Source: Silvibacterium bohemicum (GTDB taxonomy: Bacteria > Acidobacteriota > Terriglobia > Terriglobales > Acidobacteriaceae). Taken from it: a DNA stretch of 64,000 bases. A model generated the notes under the pieces. It was not told the origin of the DNA and searched no databases. It worked only from the letters and a program-made list of their open reading frames with translations. A program made the translations under genes and the position numbers. Below are positions 52,487 through 62,381 of the stretch, piece after piece. The DNA is taken from the NCBI RefSeq assembly GCF_001006305.1, contig NZ_LBHJ01000019.1, forward strand, positions 1 through 64,000. The letters are read 5' to 3'. Each line of letters opens with the position of its first letter. Positions within the stretch are counted from its first letter, which is position 1.

Positions 52487-53773
52487 GTGACGACTTCGAG
52501 TGCGTTGCCAACGGCCGCATCTGTTCCTGACGATCCGACGGCGGTCGTAAATGCCGGCCCGGTGACGAGCAAGGAACGGATTGCCTCGATCGACGTGATG
52601 CGCGGCGTGGCGCTGCTGGGAATTCTGGCCATGAACATCCAGGATTTCTCGATGATCGGTGCGGCGTATTTGAATCCGACTACCTACGGCGATCTGCATG
52701 GATGGAACTACGACGTCTGGTATCTGTCCTTCATGTTTGCCGACCTCAAGTTCATGTCGATCTTCTCGATGCTGTTCGGCGCGGGGATTCTGCTGATGAC
52801 CAGCCGCGTCGAAGCGAAGGGCCGGCGGTCGGGACCGATTCACTATCGACGGATGGGATGGCTGGCGCTCTTCGGCTGCCTGCACGGCTATCTGCTGTGG
52901 CCTGGGGACATTCTGTTCACGTATGCGCTGGGCGGGGCCGTCGCATTTCTGGCGAGGCAGTGGAAGCCTCGCAGGCTGATCGTCACGGGGCTGCTCTTTA
53001 CCGCGGTGTCGACGGTACTGTTTGTCGGCAGTTACGCATCGTTTCCCTACTGGCCGAAGAAGACTGCGCAGGAGATACGAGAGCAGCTTTGGGCTCCCTC
53101 GCAGGCGGCGGTACAGAAGGAGCTGGCCACTTACCGGGCGGGCTGGCTGACCGAAGAAGAGGATCGCGTGGTTCAAAATATTGGCATGCAGCTGCAGGGC
53201 AACGTCATGCTGGCCTTCTGGCGAGCCTATGGGCTGATGCTGGTAGGCATGGGGCTGTTCAAGCTGGAGGTGTTCAGCGCCAAGCTTCCGGCACGAATGT
53301 ACTACGGGTTCATGGCGTTGGGACTGTTGGCGGGATTGCCGATCATCGCTTTCGGCATGCATCAGGAGTTTGCTCACCACTGGGATTTGCGGCAGTGCTT
53401 CTTTCTGGACTTCCAGTACAACTACTGGGCGAGCCTGCTGGTTTGCCTCTTCTGGATTGGGCTGGTGATGCTGATCTGCCAGAAGGGATGGCTGCCCGGC
53501 GTACGCCGACGGCTGGCTGCGGTGGGACGCATGGCGTTTTCCAACTACATCCTGGATACAGTGCTGTGTACTTTCCTGTTTTACGGATGGGGACTGGGAC
53601 TGTTTGGCAAGATAAGCCGGGTGGGACAGTTTGAGATCGTGCTGGCCATCTGGGCGCTGCAGCTGATTATTTCGCCGCTGTGGCTGGCGCGCTTCCAGTT
53701 CGGGCCGCTGGAGTGGGTATGGCGATCGCTTACCTACTGGAAGCCGCAGCCGATGCGGCGAACGGCATCGTAG
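52487..53773 (+). CDS. DUF418 (YeiB-like) membrane protein
   Basis: A 428-aa polytopic protein with about eight to ten segments. It opens with RIASIDVMRGVALLGILAMNI, the family hallmark, and has FSMLFGAGILLM, RRMGWLALFGCLHGYLLWPGDIL and the C-terminal VGRMAFSNYILDTVLCTFLFYGWGLGLFG. DUF418 proteins are related to acyltransferase-3-like membrane proteins and have no proven role. The start is a GTG with AGGAGG 5 nt upstream. The 42-residue N-terminal tail before the family start is Ala/Pro/Thr-rich. Confidence 0.93.
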   Translation: MTTSSALPTAASVPDDPTAVVNAGPVTSKERIASIDVMRGVALLGILAMNIQDFSMIGAAYLNPTTYGDLHGWNYDVWYLSFMFADLKFMSIFSMLFGAGILLMTSRVEAKGRRSGPIHYRRMGWLALFGCLHGYLLWPGDILFTYALGGAVAFLARQWKPRRLIVTGLLFTAVSTVLFVGSYASFPYWPKKTAQEIREQLWAPSQAAVQKELATYRAGWLTEEEDRVVQNIGMQLQGNVMLAFWRAYGLMLVGMGLFKLEVFSAKLPARMYYGFMALGLLAGLPIIAFGMHQEFAHHWDLRQCFFLDFQYNYWASLLVCLFWIGLVMLICQKGWLPGVRRRLAAVGRMAFSNYILDTVLCTFLFYGWGLGLFGKISRVGQFEIVLAIWALQLIISPLWLARFQFGPLEWVWRSLTYWKPQPMRRTAS

Positions 53774-53865
53774 TCTGCCTTCACGCGCCATCTGCGGTTT
53801 CGAATGTACAAGTGTGAGTCATGCCCGGCGCTTAGAGTTGGCTACCTCGTCTTCCAGTCAATACA

Positions 53866-55617
53866 ATGCCAGACGAGGTGGCGACGGGCCGGATGCTGGT
53901 ATTGTTTCGAAGTTATAGACGGTCTTTGGAAGCCGCAGTAGTTTCCATAGTTTGTACTTCCCTGTCGATGTTGACGCCCGTCGCAAGCGGGCAGTCGGCG
54001 CCGCTGTTTGAGGACATCGCAGCGAAGGCGGGGTTGACTGTTCCCCACATTTCGTCGCCGGAGAAGAAGTACATTGTCGAATCGATGAGCGGTGGAGTGG
54101 GCTTCATCGATTGCGATGGCGACGGCAAACTCGATATCGTAACCGTGAATGGATCGAACGTGGATCGCTACCAGAAGGGCGGCGATCCGCTGGTCACACT
54201 CTACCATCAGGATGCGAATCTCCACTTCACTGACATCACCAAGAGCGCAGGGCTCACGCATAAGGGATTCGGCATGGGCGTTGCCGTGGCCGATTACGAC
54301 AACGACGGCAGGCCCGATATCTTTGTCACCGGCTACGGCGGCAATGTTCTTTATCGTAACCTTGGCGGTTGCAAATTCGAAGACGTAACGGAGAAAGCAG
54401 GACTTCGCGGCGGCGGATTCAGCGCCGGAGCGGCGTGGGGCGACTTCGACCGCGACGGACATCTGGATCTCTTCGTGGCACGGTATGTTCGACTGGATAT
54501 GAACCACCTGCCGGAGTTCGGCAGCAAGCAGGCGTCATGCACGGTAATGAATCTACCCGTGCAGTGCGGGCCTTTAGGGCTACCCGGCGAAACCGACCTT
54601 CTCTATCGGAACCGCGGCGACGGCACCTTTCAGGAGATAGCGAAGAAAGCGCATGTGGACAATCCCGGTGGAGCCTATGGCATGCAGCCGCTGTGGTTCG
54701 ACTACGATGGGGATGGCTGGCCGGACTTATATGTTGCCAACGATTCTGGGGCGAACTATCTCTACCATAACCAACACGACGGCACCTTCGAGGACGTCAG
54801 CCTGCTTTCAGGAACGGCGCTGGACGGCAACGGCAAGCAGCGCGGATCGATGGGCGTGGATGCGGAAGACTTCGATCACAGCGGGCATCTGAGCCTCACG
54901 GTCTCGACTTATGCTTTCCAGCCGGACGCCTTGTATCTCAACCACGGCGATGGAGCCTTCGAAGATATCGGAGCGAGCGCCGGGGTGGGTGGCCCGACTT
55001 ATCCCTATGTCGGATGGGGCACGGCGCTCGCCGACTTCACGAACAGCGGATGGGACGATCTCTTCCTCACCAACGGCCATGTGTTTCCGCAGGCAGATGC
55101 GATTCCCGGATCGGCAGCGTATCGACAGCCTATTCAGTTTTTCCACAACAATCGCAATCACACCTTTACCGATATTTCGAAGACGCTGACGAAACTACCA
55201 CTGCTGTCGCGGCGCGGCGCCGCCTTTGGGGACGTGAACAACGATGGCAAGCTGGATGTTCTGATCCTCAATGAAGACGGGCCTCCCACGCTGCTGCTGA
55301 ACCGGACGCCCAATGCGGGACATGCTGTGCTCATCGCGCTGGAAGGAACCAAGAGCAACCGGTCGGGAGTTGGGGCGCGCGTGACGGTGCATGCCGGCGG
55401 GATGACGCAGTTTCAGGAAGAACGGGCGGGCGGGAGCTATCTTTCCTCCAATGATCCGCGGCTGCATTTCGGATTGGGAGCAGCAAAGACGATCGATTCG
55501 ATACAGATCGTCTGGCCGAGTGGGAAGACGGAGTCGTTTCCTCATCTAGCGTCGGATTTTATCTACACCTTCGTCGAAGGCCGGGGCGTGACTGCGAAGG
55601 TTGCGCTCAATCCTTAA
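53866..55617 (+). CDS. CRTAC1-family protein (FG-GAP/VCBS repeats, ASPIC/UnbV)
   Basis: A 583-aa exported protein, with a signal near residues 20-42. Repeated calcium-binding-type motifs (FIDCDGDGKLDIV, DYDNDGRPDIFV, DFDRDGHLDLFV, DYDGDGWPDLYV, DVNNDGKLDVLI) form an FG-GAP beta propeller. The C-terminal ASPIC/UnbV domain shows ERAGGSYLSSNDPRLHFGLG and VWPSGKTE. Bacterial members are secreted and of unknown role. M10 is an alternative start. A paralogue lies tail to tail at 55653 with a 35-bp gap. Confidence 0.93.
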   Translation: MPDEVATGRMLVLFRSYRRSLEAAVVSIVCTSLSMLTPVASGQSAPLFEDIAAKAGLTVPHISSPEKKYIVESMSGGVGFIDCDGDGKLDIVTVNGSNVDRYQKGGDPLVTLYHQDANLHFTDITKSAGLTHKGFGMGVAVADYDNDGRPDIFVTGYGGNVLYRNLGGCKFEDVTEKAGLRGGGFSAGAAWGDFDRDGHLDLFVARYVRLDMNHLPEFGSKQASCTVMNLPVQCGPLGLPGETDLLYRNRGDGTFQEIAKKAHVDNPGGAYGMQPLWFDYDGDGWPDLYVANDSGANYLYHNQHDGTFEDVSLLSGTALDGNGKQRGSMGVDAEDFDHSGHLSLTVSTYAFQPDALYLNHGDGAFEDIGASAGVGGPTYPYVGWGTALADFTNSGWDDLFLTNGHVFPQADAIPGSAAYRQPIQFFHNNRNHTFTDISKTLTKLPLLSRRGAAFGDVNNDGKLDVLILNEDGPPTLLLNRTPNAGHAVLIALEGTKSNRSGVGARVTVHAGGMTQFQEERAGGSYLSSNDPRLHFGLGAAKTIDSIQIVWPSGKTESFPHLASDFIYTFVEGRGVTAKVALNP

Positions 55618-55652
55618 GTCAGTTCCCTCTCGCTTTGTTCGGTGTGACGGAG

Positions 55653-57590
55653 CTACTTGGGCGGCGCATGGAGCTTTGTTGACTGCGTGATTCCCTTTCC
55701 TTCTTCGATCACATAAATAGCGTCAGTGGCAATGTTGGTTATTTTCTCTTTTTGTCCGCTGGGCCATTCGATGTCGACCTCTTTCATCAGCGCGTCCGAG
55801 CCTAAGCCGAAGTGAAGGCGCGAATCGTTGGTTGAGAGATAGCTTCCACCGGCGCGTACTTCGTCGACCTGCTTCATCTTTGCCGTGATCACAGTGACGC
55901 GGGCTCCTACCGCTGCACGATTGCTCTTCGAGCCAATAAGTTTGAAGAGAACGCGATGGTTCGCGTTGCGAGTGTCATTGAGAAAGATGGATGGTGGAGC
56001 GCCAACGTTGTAGACAACTGCATCGATGCTGCCGTCGTTATCGATATCTCCGAAGGCCGTGCCGCGGCGGGAGTACATCGGACCATCGTTCAGTCCGGCG
56101 GCGTTGGCCATCTCCGAGAATTTGTGCCCGTCGCCATTACGAAAGAGCTGGAGAGGCTCACGATACTTCAAATCGTTCGGTAGCTTGTCGACGAGCGAGG
56201 TTACATTGCCGTTGGCGACGAGGAGATCTGGCCAGCCGTCGTTGTCGAAGTCGGCAAAGCCTGCGCCCCAACGTACGGGCTGATACTTCAACTGGGTAAG
56301 GCCGGCGTCCCAGCTTGCGTCTTTAAACTCGCTGTTGCCCTGATTCGCATAAAGAGTCATAGGCTGATAGCCATAGCGGGTGACGATGAGGCCAAGTTTC
56401 CCGGTGTGATCGTAATCTGCGAAATCGGCCGCCATGTTGCCCATGGTGCGGCCTTCGCCGCTGAGTGCGGTGCCGGAGATCATGCCCTCTTCCTCAAAGG
56501 TTCCGTCGTGCTTGTTGTGGTAGAGGAAGTTGGGGCCCATGTCATTGGTGACGAATAGATCGGGCCAGCCGTCGTGATCGTAGTCGGACCAGATGACACC
56601 CATGCCAAGTTTTTTATCGGGATTGTCGACGCCGGCCTTCTTCGCAACTTCCTCGAAGGTATTGCCAGAGCCATTGTGGAAGAGCAAATCGGTTTCTCCA
56701 CCGGAAACCGGGACCTCCATGTCTAAACCCTGATAGTTGAAGGAGGACATGCCAGTTTTGGGAAGGTGATCGATATCGGAGTCGACATACCGCGAGACGA
56801 AAAGATCGAGGCGGCCGTCGCGATCGTAGTCGGCCCAGGCTGCGCCGGCGCTGAAGCCCCCGCCGGCGGTGTGGGTTTCGGCTGTGACGTCCTTGAATTT
56901 GCAACCGCCAAGGTTACGATAGAGAACATTGTGTCCATAGCCGGTTATATAAATGTCGGGAAGGCCATCGTTGTCGTAATCGGCGATGGCAATCCCCATT
57001 CCCCACCCGCGCGCGGTCAATCCGGCTGCTTGAGTCTGGTCGCTGAATTTTAGATCGGCATCCTGGTGGTAGAGGGTAATCATGGGATCGCCGCCGTTGC
57101 GATAGTGCTCGATGCTTGAGTCGTTGACGACGGCTATGTCGAGCTTGCCGTCGTTATCGCAATCGAAGAGAGCGATGCCTCCACCCATCATCTCGACGAG
57201 GTAGTGTTTTTCATCATTGGACGGCGGCGAGGCCTGGAGTACAGCTTGCTGACTTATGTCACGGAAATGGATGGGCGCGATCTGCTGGGCTGGTGCTTTC
57301 GCCGGCGTAGGAATCGACAAGAGCAATATCGGGATCAAGACGAACCGATGAAGAATGGTCCATTCAATCCAGGTGAGAATGCGAATGGGCGTTCTCTTAC
57401 CTTTACCGACGACGGAAATAGCTGCTCCTTGCGTGCATCGAGTAAATAATTCGAGACGCTTCCGAGCTAAAGTATACGGGACAGCGGCGGCAGCGGATCG
57501 TTGCGCCTTATTGCGAATTTTGATATCTCGCACTCCTGATGGCCGGGCTGCAGAGATGGATTCTCTCCGCACACCATCAGTATGCAGCAT
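55653..57590 (-). CDS. CRTAC1-family protein, second copy
   Basis: The same architecture as the neighbour: FDCDNDGKLDIAVV, DYDNDGLPDIYI, DYDRDGRLDLFV, DYDHDGWPDLFV, DFDNDGWPDLLV, DIDNDGSIDAVV, then VRAGGSYLSTNDSRLHFGLG and WPSGQKE. The signal-like segment (LHRFVLIPILLLSIPTPAKA) lies about 90 residues after the ATG at 57590, so the true start is probably downstream at a non-ATG codon, or the frame has decayed at its 5' end. The frame is open to 57731. The start is uncertain; the rest is secure. Confidence 0.85.
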   Translation of the reverse strand: MLHTDGVRRESISAARPSGVRDIKIRNKAQRSAAAAVPYTLARKRLELFTRCTQGAAISVVGKGKRTPIRILTWIEWTILHRFVLIPILLLSIPTPAKAPAQQIAPIHFRDISQQAVLQASPPSNDEKHYLVEMMGGGIALFDCDNDGKLDIAVVNDSSIEHYRNGGDPMITLYHQDADLKFSDQTQAAGLTARGWGMGIAIADYDNDGLPDIYITGYGHNVLYRNLGGCKFKDVTAETHTAGGGFSAGAAWADYDRDGRLDLFVSRYVDSDIDHLPKTGMSSFNYQGLDMEVPVSGGETDLLFHNGSGNTFEEVAKKAGVDNPDKKLGMGVIWSDYDHDGWPDLFVTNDMGPNFLYHNKHDGTFEEEGMISGTALSGEGRTMGNMAADFADYDHTGKLGLIVTRYGYQPMTLYANQGNSEFKDASWDAGLTQLKYQPVRWGAGFADFDNDGWPDLLVANGNVTSLVDKLPNDLKYREPLQLFRNGDGHKFSEMANAAGLNDGPMYSRRGTAFGDIDNDGSIDAVVYNVGAPPSIFLNDTRNANHRVLFKLIGSKSNRAAVGARVTVITAKMKQVDEVRAGGSYLSTNDSRLHFGLGSDALMKEVDIEWPSGQKEKITNIATDAIYVIEEGKGITQSTKLHAPPK

Positions 57591-57692
57591 GGTGCGAGTG
57601 TAAGATTCCAACGAGTGCCTGATCGATGCCCGAGGATTGCGGTGCGTCAAGATTTGCGAAATTGGAATGCGGCTATAGAACAGGAGCCTTGA

Positions 57693-59081
57693 GTGAGCAC
57701 GATGTGGACGAGACGGCATTTTCTGAGCCAAGCGGCAGTTGCGGCATCTTCACTCGCGCTTGCAGGAGCTGCAGCAAGGGTGGAAGCGCAAGCTGCGAGA
57801 TCGTCAACGATGCGCGGCCGGTTTCTTACCCACGTCTCCATCGTGCGTGTGAACCAGATCGAGGTGACGCCGACCCGCTCCATTGGCGAAGATGAGGCTA
57901 TCGATAATCGGCCGGAGCGAATTCGTTCACGTCGAGCCGCTTTCGCTGCGGGCTGCCCCGATGGCCGCATGACATGGGCCATCAGCTGGCTCGCGCTCCA
58001 GGACAATCGCAAAGAATATCAGGAGGCACGGCGTCTGCTTGCTTCGTATCACGATCGCTATGGCGACGAGATCACCTTTATTCCCGGCGGTTACTTCGCT
58101 CCGATGTTCGACACGCGTGAACACAACAGAAAAACGATCCACGACGCGCTGGGGCAGGTATCGCAGATGGTGGGCGGCGGCTATCGGCCGCAATGCCTGA
58201 TCGCGGGATTCATGGACGCGGAGAATCAGCGCCTGCTCGCTCAGGACGAAGGGATTCATGTTTGCCAGGGGCAGATCTGGAGTCAACACGGTATCGATAA
58301 CGGAGATGGCGACGGCGGCATCTGCTATCCCTACTACCCCAGCAGGGAGCATTACCTCAAGCCGGCACAAGGGGCGAGTGATTTCATCGATTGTGTTTGC
58401 CTGGATGGTTGGACCTGTGATTTTCTCGCGGCCCGACGAAATGGCTTTGAAGGCGGCTTCAATAGTCGCCTGGGCGTGGGCCCGATTGAGACTGTAGGAA
58501 ACCTGGGCGTAGTTGCAGGCCGCCGCGAGATGATGGACACCACCGCAATACACTTTGACGGCGGCTATGCGATGAATGGCTTCGGCTGGGTGACGGCTAT
58601 ATGGGAAACATCGATCGGCCACGACGAAGACCTGACCTATTGGCTTGAGACGGTGCGAGAGAGATGGCCCGATACCAAGGTTACGACGGAAGGTGATTTT
58701 GGACTGGAGTGGAGAAAGAACAATCCCAACAATGAGAAGCTCAACTACCGCTTCGATGAGAAAGGGACTGGCGCTCCGGGCTCAGAGAAGAATCTGGAAA
58801 TTCAATGGTTCATGAATGAGGAGTTTCGGCTGGCGCTGCTCCGCGACTGGACGAAAGATGCTCCTGCCTTAGCTATCGACTTTACCCGCTATGACCTGAA
58901 GGCTGAAGAGCCTCAATCACCTCAGCGTGAATGGAGCCTGATGAATGTCTTAAATCAAAAGGGCATTCGTCCTCAGGACAAGCCGAAGCGCCTGGGAGAG
59001 CTGTCGCCCGATGATCAGCATCGCATCTTTGCCCGATATCCGCAGCTCAAAAACTTGAGTCGAGCAGAAGTAACAGACTAA
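57693..59081 (+). CDS. Tat-exported protein, possible DUF3863-like
   Basis: A twin-arginine signal (TRRHFLSQAAVAASSLALAGAA) opens a 462-aa protein. The body resembles secreted proteins found in carbohydrate-use loci (NLGVVAGRREMMDTTAIHFDGGYAMNGFGWVTAIWETS, TYWLETVRERWP). I tentatively compare it to DUF3863 and cannot name its activity; a polysaccharide deacetylase-like or glycosidase-like fold is possible. The start is a GTG with AGGAG 6 nt upstream. It overlaps the GH43 stop by 4 bp, convergently. Confidence 0.8.
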   Translation: MSTMWTRRHFLSQAAVAASSLALAGAAARVEAQAARSSTMRGRFLTHVSIVRVNQIEVTPTRSIGEDEAIDNRPERIRSRRAAFAAGCPDGRMTWAISWLALQDNRKEYQEARRLLASYHDRYGDEITFIPGGYFAPMFDTREHNRKTIHDALGQVSQMVGGGYRPQCLIAGFMDAENQRLLAQDEGIHVCQGQIWSQHGIDNGDGDGGICYPYYPSREHYLKPAQGASDFIDCVCLDGWTCDFLAARRNGFEGGFNSRLGVGPIETVGNLGVVAGRREMMDTTAIHFDGGYAMNGFGWVTAIWETSIGHDEDLTYWLETVRERWPDTKVTTEGDFGLEWRKNNPNNEKLNYRFDEKGTGAPGSEKNLEIQWFMNEEFRLALLRDWTKDAPALAIDFTRYDLKAEEPQSPQREWSLMNVLNQKGIRPQDKPKRLGELSPDDQHRIFARYPQLKNLSRAEVTD

Positions 59082-60121
59082 TTTTGCAACGCAGCGTGCG
59101 GCCAATCTCCGTCCCATGTGATGGTCGAGATTTGCATCGAAGGCTTGCCTGTGGTCGCGTCGTATGCGTGAAAGACGATAAGATCCTGATCGTTCGGTTG
59201 CATCACGATTGATTCGCCGCCCGGTCCGAGCCATTTCTTGTTTTCGGTCAGCAACTGCGTGCCGCCGCCATCCATCATCGCGCGTCCTTGTTCATCGACA
59301 TAGGGACCGGTGACTCTGCGGGAACGTCCCACCATGGTGCGATAAGTGCTCTTCAGGCCGCGACAGCACAGGTCCCAGGAGACGAAGAGATAGTAGTAAT
59401 TGCCGTGATGGACCACGAAGGGCGCTTCCACTGCTTCCCAGTCGGGCGGCAATCCTGGAGGTGCAGGGGCCGCGTCCGCAGGCCGGGCACGGCTGGCGAG
59501 CGAATAGAGTTTGGTATCGACAGAAGAGAGCTTACCGGTTTGGTCGTCGAGGCGCCGCATCTTGATGCCGCTCCAGAAGCTGCCAAAGGCTAGCCAGTGA
59601 TGGCCTTCCGCGTCGGCGATGAAGTTCGGATCGATGGCGTTGTAATCATCCTGTTCGGTCGATTTCAGGATCAGGCCGTGGTCGATCCACTTATAGTCCG
59701 GGCTCGATGCATCGAGTGTCTTATTGGTGATCAGAGCAATGCCGGAGGTATTCTTTCCGAAGAGCGAGTAGGCATAGTAAATCTGGTATTCGCCGTTTGC
59801 ATACGAGATGTCGGGTGCCCATAGCTCTTTCGTGCCCGGGCTCTCTTTCTGAATCCATTCCGGGATCTGATCGAAGACGTGGCCGCAGAGCTTCCACGCA
59901 TGGAGATCGTTGGAGCAGCGAATCTGAAACTGTCCTCCGTCGGACGCCTTGCCTGTCGCGAAGACATACCAGGTGTTGCCGGCATGAATCATGGAGGGAT
60001 CGTGGGTTCCCTGGACATCTCCAGAAAGCCGGAGTGCCTCTGGCGACTGCGCCTGCGTGAGAGGCATAAGCAGGAATAGGGATGTGCTCAGCGAGAGCAA
60101 TAGATTCAGAATACGAGACAT
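59078..60121 (-). CDS. Secreted GH43 endo-1,5-alpha-L-arabinanase-like enzyme
   Basis: A five-bladed propeller glycosidase that cuts arabinan. The 347-aa protein has a signal peptide (RILNLLLSLSTSLFLLMPLTQAQ), THDPSMIHAGNTWYVFATG (catalytic base Asp), ELWAPDIS, NAIDPNFIAD (pKa-modulating Asp), FGSFWSGIKM and VEAPFVVHHG (acid Glu). All three catalytic acids are visible. FWSGIK with IDPNF is characteristic of arabinanases. It fits with a LacI regulator and TonB-dependent receptor nearby. Confidence 0.92.
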   Translation of the reverse strand: MSRILNLLLSLSTSLFLLMPLTQAQSPEALRLSGDVQGTHDPSMIHAGNTWYVFATGKASDGGQFQIRCSNDLHAWKLCGHVFDQIPEWIQKESPGTKELWAPDISYANGEYQIYYAYSLFGKNTSGIALITNKTLDASSPDYKWIDHGLILKSTEQDDYNAIDPNFIADAEGHHWLAFGSFWSGIKMRRLDDQTGKLSSVDTKLYSLASRARPADAAPAPPGLPPDWEAVEAPFVVHHGNYYYLFVSWDLCCRGLKSTYRTMVGRSRRVTGPYVDEQGRAMMDGGGTQLLTENKKWLGPGGESIVMQPNDQDLIVFHAYDATTGKPSMQISTITWDGDWPHAALQN

Positions 60122-60401
60122 GGCCGGCCACTCTCTTTGCTCCAATTGAGCAACACGCGGGAAATAACGATAGACACTTCCGATACCGGTGGAATGCTGT
60201 CGCCCCATCGTAGCTGCGCAACGGGCTAATTTTCGCATAGAAATCCTGAGTGATGAGCGAGGACTCGATGAGGTTGGGCAGATTGAAGGGTCTCGGGTGA
60301 AGTTTTCGCGCGCGCTGAAGGAGCCTATGCAGAGTGGTTGGCTCCAATGCTGATGCTTTATCTGGAATGCTTCTTCCGGAATGCTTTTTCCGGGCCGAGC
60401 G

Positions 60402-60848
60402 TCAACCGTACGTGACGTCTGTGCTCTGTCCGACCTCGATGAGATATCCGTCAGGATCGCGGATGTAGCAGCGCGTCTCGCCATACTTGGGGATAGGTTC
60501 TGTGATGAACTCTGCTCCTCGGCTTTTCCATAGCTCGTAGCACGCTTGAATATCCGCAACTCGGAAATTCAAAAAGCTGTTGATGTGACTCGGGTCGGGG
60601 ACGCTGAGCGTTACCGTCGGCTTGTCGGGGGTCGGGCCGCCCCCGACGTTGAGGATCATCCAGATATTCGCAAGCTGAAGGTATCCAGGCGCATCGCCGT
60701 CGCCGAGGCTCAGAATGCGAGCGCCGAAGACCTTTTCGTAGTAGCGAGCCGACCGCTTGATGTCGGCGACGGTGAGAAAATGCGCGATGCTGAGCCCCTC
60801 TCGCGGGGGCATCTCATAGCTCTTCTGCTCGACTTGTACGCTGCTCAT
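60402..60848 (-). CDS. VOC-family (glyoxalase/bleomycin resistance) protein
   Basis: A 148-aa protein with the two-module VOC fold: LSIAHFLTVADIKRSARYYEKVFGA, then FRVADIQACYELWKSRGAEFITEPIPKYGETRCYIRDPDGYLIEVGQ. The metal ligands (His in AHF, Glu in IEV) are in place. Activity unknown. The ribosome binding site is weak. It lies between GH43 and a decayed MBL gene on the same strand. Confidence 0.9.
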   Translation of the reverse strand: MSSVQVEQKSYEMPPREGLSIAHFLTVADIKRSARYYEKVFGARILSLGDGDAPGYLQLANIWMILNVGGGPTPDKPTVTLSVPDPSHINSFLNFRVADIQACYELWKSRGAEFITEPIPKYGETRCYIRDPDGYLIEVGQSTDVTYG

Positions 60849-60868
60849 TGATGACTCATTTCGATTGA

Positions 60869-61175
60869 CTATGCTCGTATGTAGTTGAAGTGGACGATAA
60901 CAATCGACGGGTTCAGCGCCGCCAACCGGTCGAGCGCCTCGATCCAGTTCTTTCGGGTTTTGGAGTTGGTGTCGCCGACGTACATGCGGCATTGGTTGTA
61001 CACAACGTCTCCAGCGACGATCAGTCCGATCGTGCTTGCCGAAGATTAACGTCGACGTGGCCGGGTCAAAGCCGAGCGGTTCGCCGAAGGGCTTTGGCCG
61101 CTCGCCGACCATAGCTTTTCCCGGGGCGGTAAAAACATTCACACTCAGGGTGCTCGACGGGACAGGAGCGGTCAC
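60869..61175 (-). pseudogene. Remnant of a metallo-beta-lactamase-fold hydrolase
   Basis: The 3' part, in one frame up to TAG at 60869-60871, reads GLIVAGDVVYNQC, MYVGDT and KNWIEALDRLAALNPS, matching the C-terminal part of MBL-fold hydrolases. The 5' part, in a different frame from about 61175, reads TLSVNVFTAPGKAMVGERP, like the N-terminal part. The central HxHxD metal motif is missing and the last residues (IVIVHFNYIRA) are also altered. This points to an internal deletion plus frameshift. Confidence 0.75.
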
Positions 61176-61340
61176 GCTGTGGCATCTTTCAGTCCATTTG
61201 TGCCGTTCATTTCGTGCTCGCTTCCATGTCGAGCGGTGACTCTTCAAGGCGAGATTGGCAGAAGCGCAGCGGCGAATCCATTGGACTAAAGTATCGATCC
61301 ATACCAAAGTATTGGTTGGATATTGCGGTCCAGACGGCTT

Positions 61341-62381
61341 CTAGACGGAGCCGCATCCGCAGGAACGGCGTATCACCAATCGGTTGGCGAGTATCACCTG
61401 ATTTTGCTTGAGCCTGTTTGAGGTCTTCGTGCGGGAAGCGCCCTCGAGTTGTGCGAAGAGCAGCTCGGCGGCGGTTCGGCCAATATCTTCGATCGGCTGC
61501 TGCACGACGCTGATCGCGGGCCGCAATGTCGTCGCCAGCTCGAAGTCGTCGAAGCCGAGCAGCGCCACGCGCGAGGGCACCGGAACTCCGAGCTCCTGCA
61601 ATGCCTGAAAGGTGCCGATGGTTGAGCTGTTCTTGAGGGTGAGGATGGCGTCGGGAGGCCGTTTGCTTTTGAGATGAACGGCGAGCAGCGAGGATGCCCG
61701 GCTTGCGTCAGGCCCCAGGCTCGTATCGATCATGGGAGGCAGGCCGGCTTCCTCCATTGCTTTGTGATAGCCGCGCACTCTCTCCGCAATGGTGTACAGC
61801 TCCGGCTCACCGCCAAAACACAGGATGCGCTTGTAGCCATGTCCAATCAGATGCGCGGTTGCCTCTCGCGCCGACTCGAAGCTGTTGGTGAGCACACTCG
61901 AGCAGCCGCTTCCAGGGAGCGGTCTGTCAAAGGTGATCACTGGAATCGGGCTTCTGTTGAGCAAACGAGATAAGTCCGTCTGGGAAGAACTCGACGGCAC
62001 GAGAAGCAACCCATCGGGCCGATGTCTCATCAACACGTCGAGGCTGTTCATCTCCGCATCGTGCCGATTTTTGGTGACGGAGACGATCAGCAGCGAGTCG
62101 TGCAATCTGGCCACTCGGCCTGCGGCCTCTGCGCAGCTCGCAAAAAATGAGTCAGCGATGCTCGGCACCAGCAGGCCGATGGTCTTGGTGCGTCCCCCTT
62201 TGAGCACGCGGGCAGCGTGGTTCGGCCTGTAGCCAAGCCGCTGGATGGCGGCGTCGACTTTCCTGAATGTCTCCGGGCTTACATTAATTCCGCCGTTCAC
62301 GACGCGCGATACCGTCCCGACGCCTACGCCGGCGAGGCGAGCAACGTCAGAGAGGGTGGGCTGCGCGTGTCTCTTACTCAT
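61341..62381 (-). CDS. LacI-family transcriptional regulator
   Basis: A 346-aa repressor with an N-terminal HTH (TLSDVARLAGVGVGTVSRVVNG, residues 9-30) and hinge helix (YRPNHAARVLKGGRT), then a periplasmic-binding-protein-like sugar domain (IGLLVPSIADSFFASCAEAA, VITFDRPLPG, VALLGFDDFELATTLRPAISVVQQP). It ends RLVIRRSCGCGSV. It is divergent from a TonB-dependent receptor, and two palindromic sites of LacI type lie between, so it probably controls the receptor and perhaps the neighbouring GH43 gene. Confidence 0.95.
   Translation of the reverse strand: MSKRHAQPTLSDVARLAGVGVGTVSRVVNGGINVSPETFRKVDAAIQRLGYRPNHAARVLKGGRTKTIGLLVPSIADSFFASCAEAAGRVARLHDSLLIVSVTKNRHDAEMNSLDVLMRHRPDGLLLVPSSSSQTDLSRLLNRSPIPVITFDRPLPGSGCSSVLTNSFESAREATAHLIGHGYKRILCFGGEPELYTIAERVRGYHKAMEEAGLPPMIDTSLGPDASRASSLLAVHLKSKRPPDAILTLKNSSTIGTFQALQELGVPVPSRVALLGFDDFELATTLRPAISVVQQPIEDIGRTAAELLFAQLEGASRTKTSNRLKQNQVILANRLVIRRSCGCGSV

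Noticed and set aside
59320-59330. GGGAACGTCCC, like the LacI operators
   Set aside because: It is one base short of the palindrome and lies inside the conserved GH43 coding sequence.
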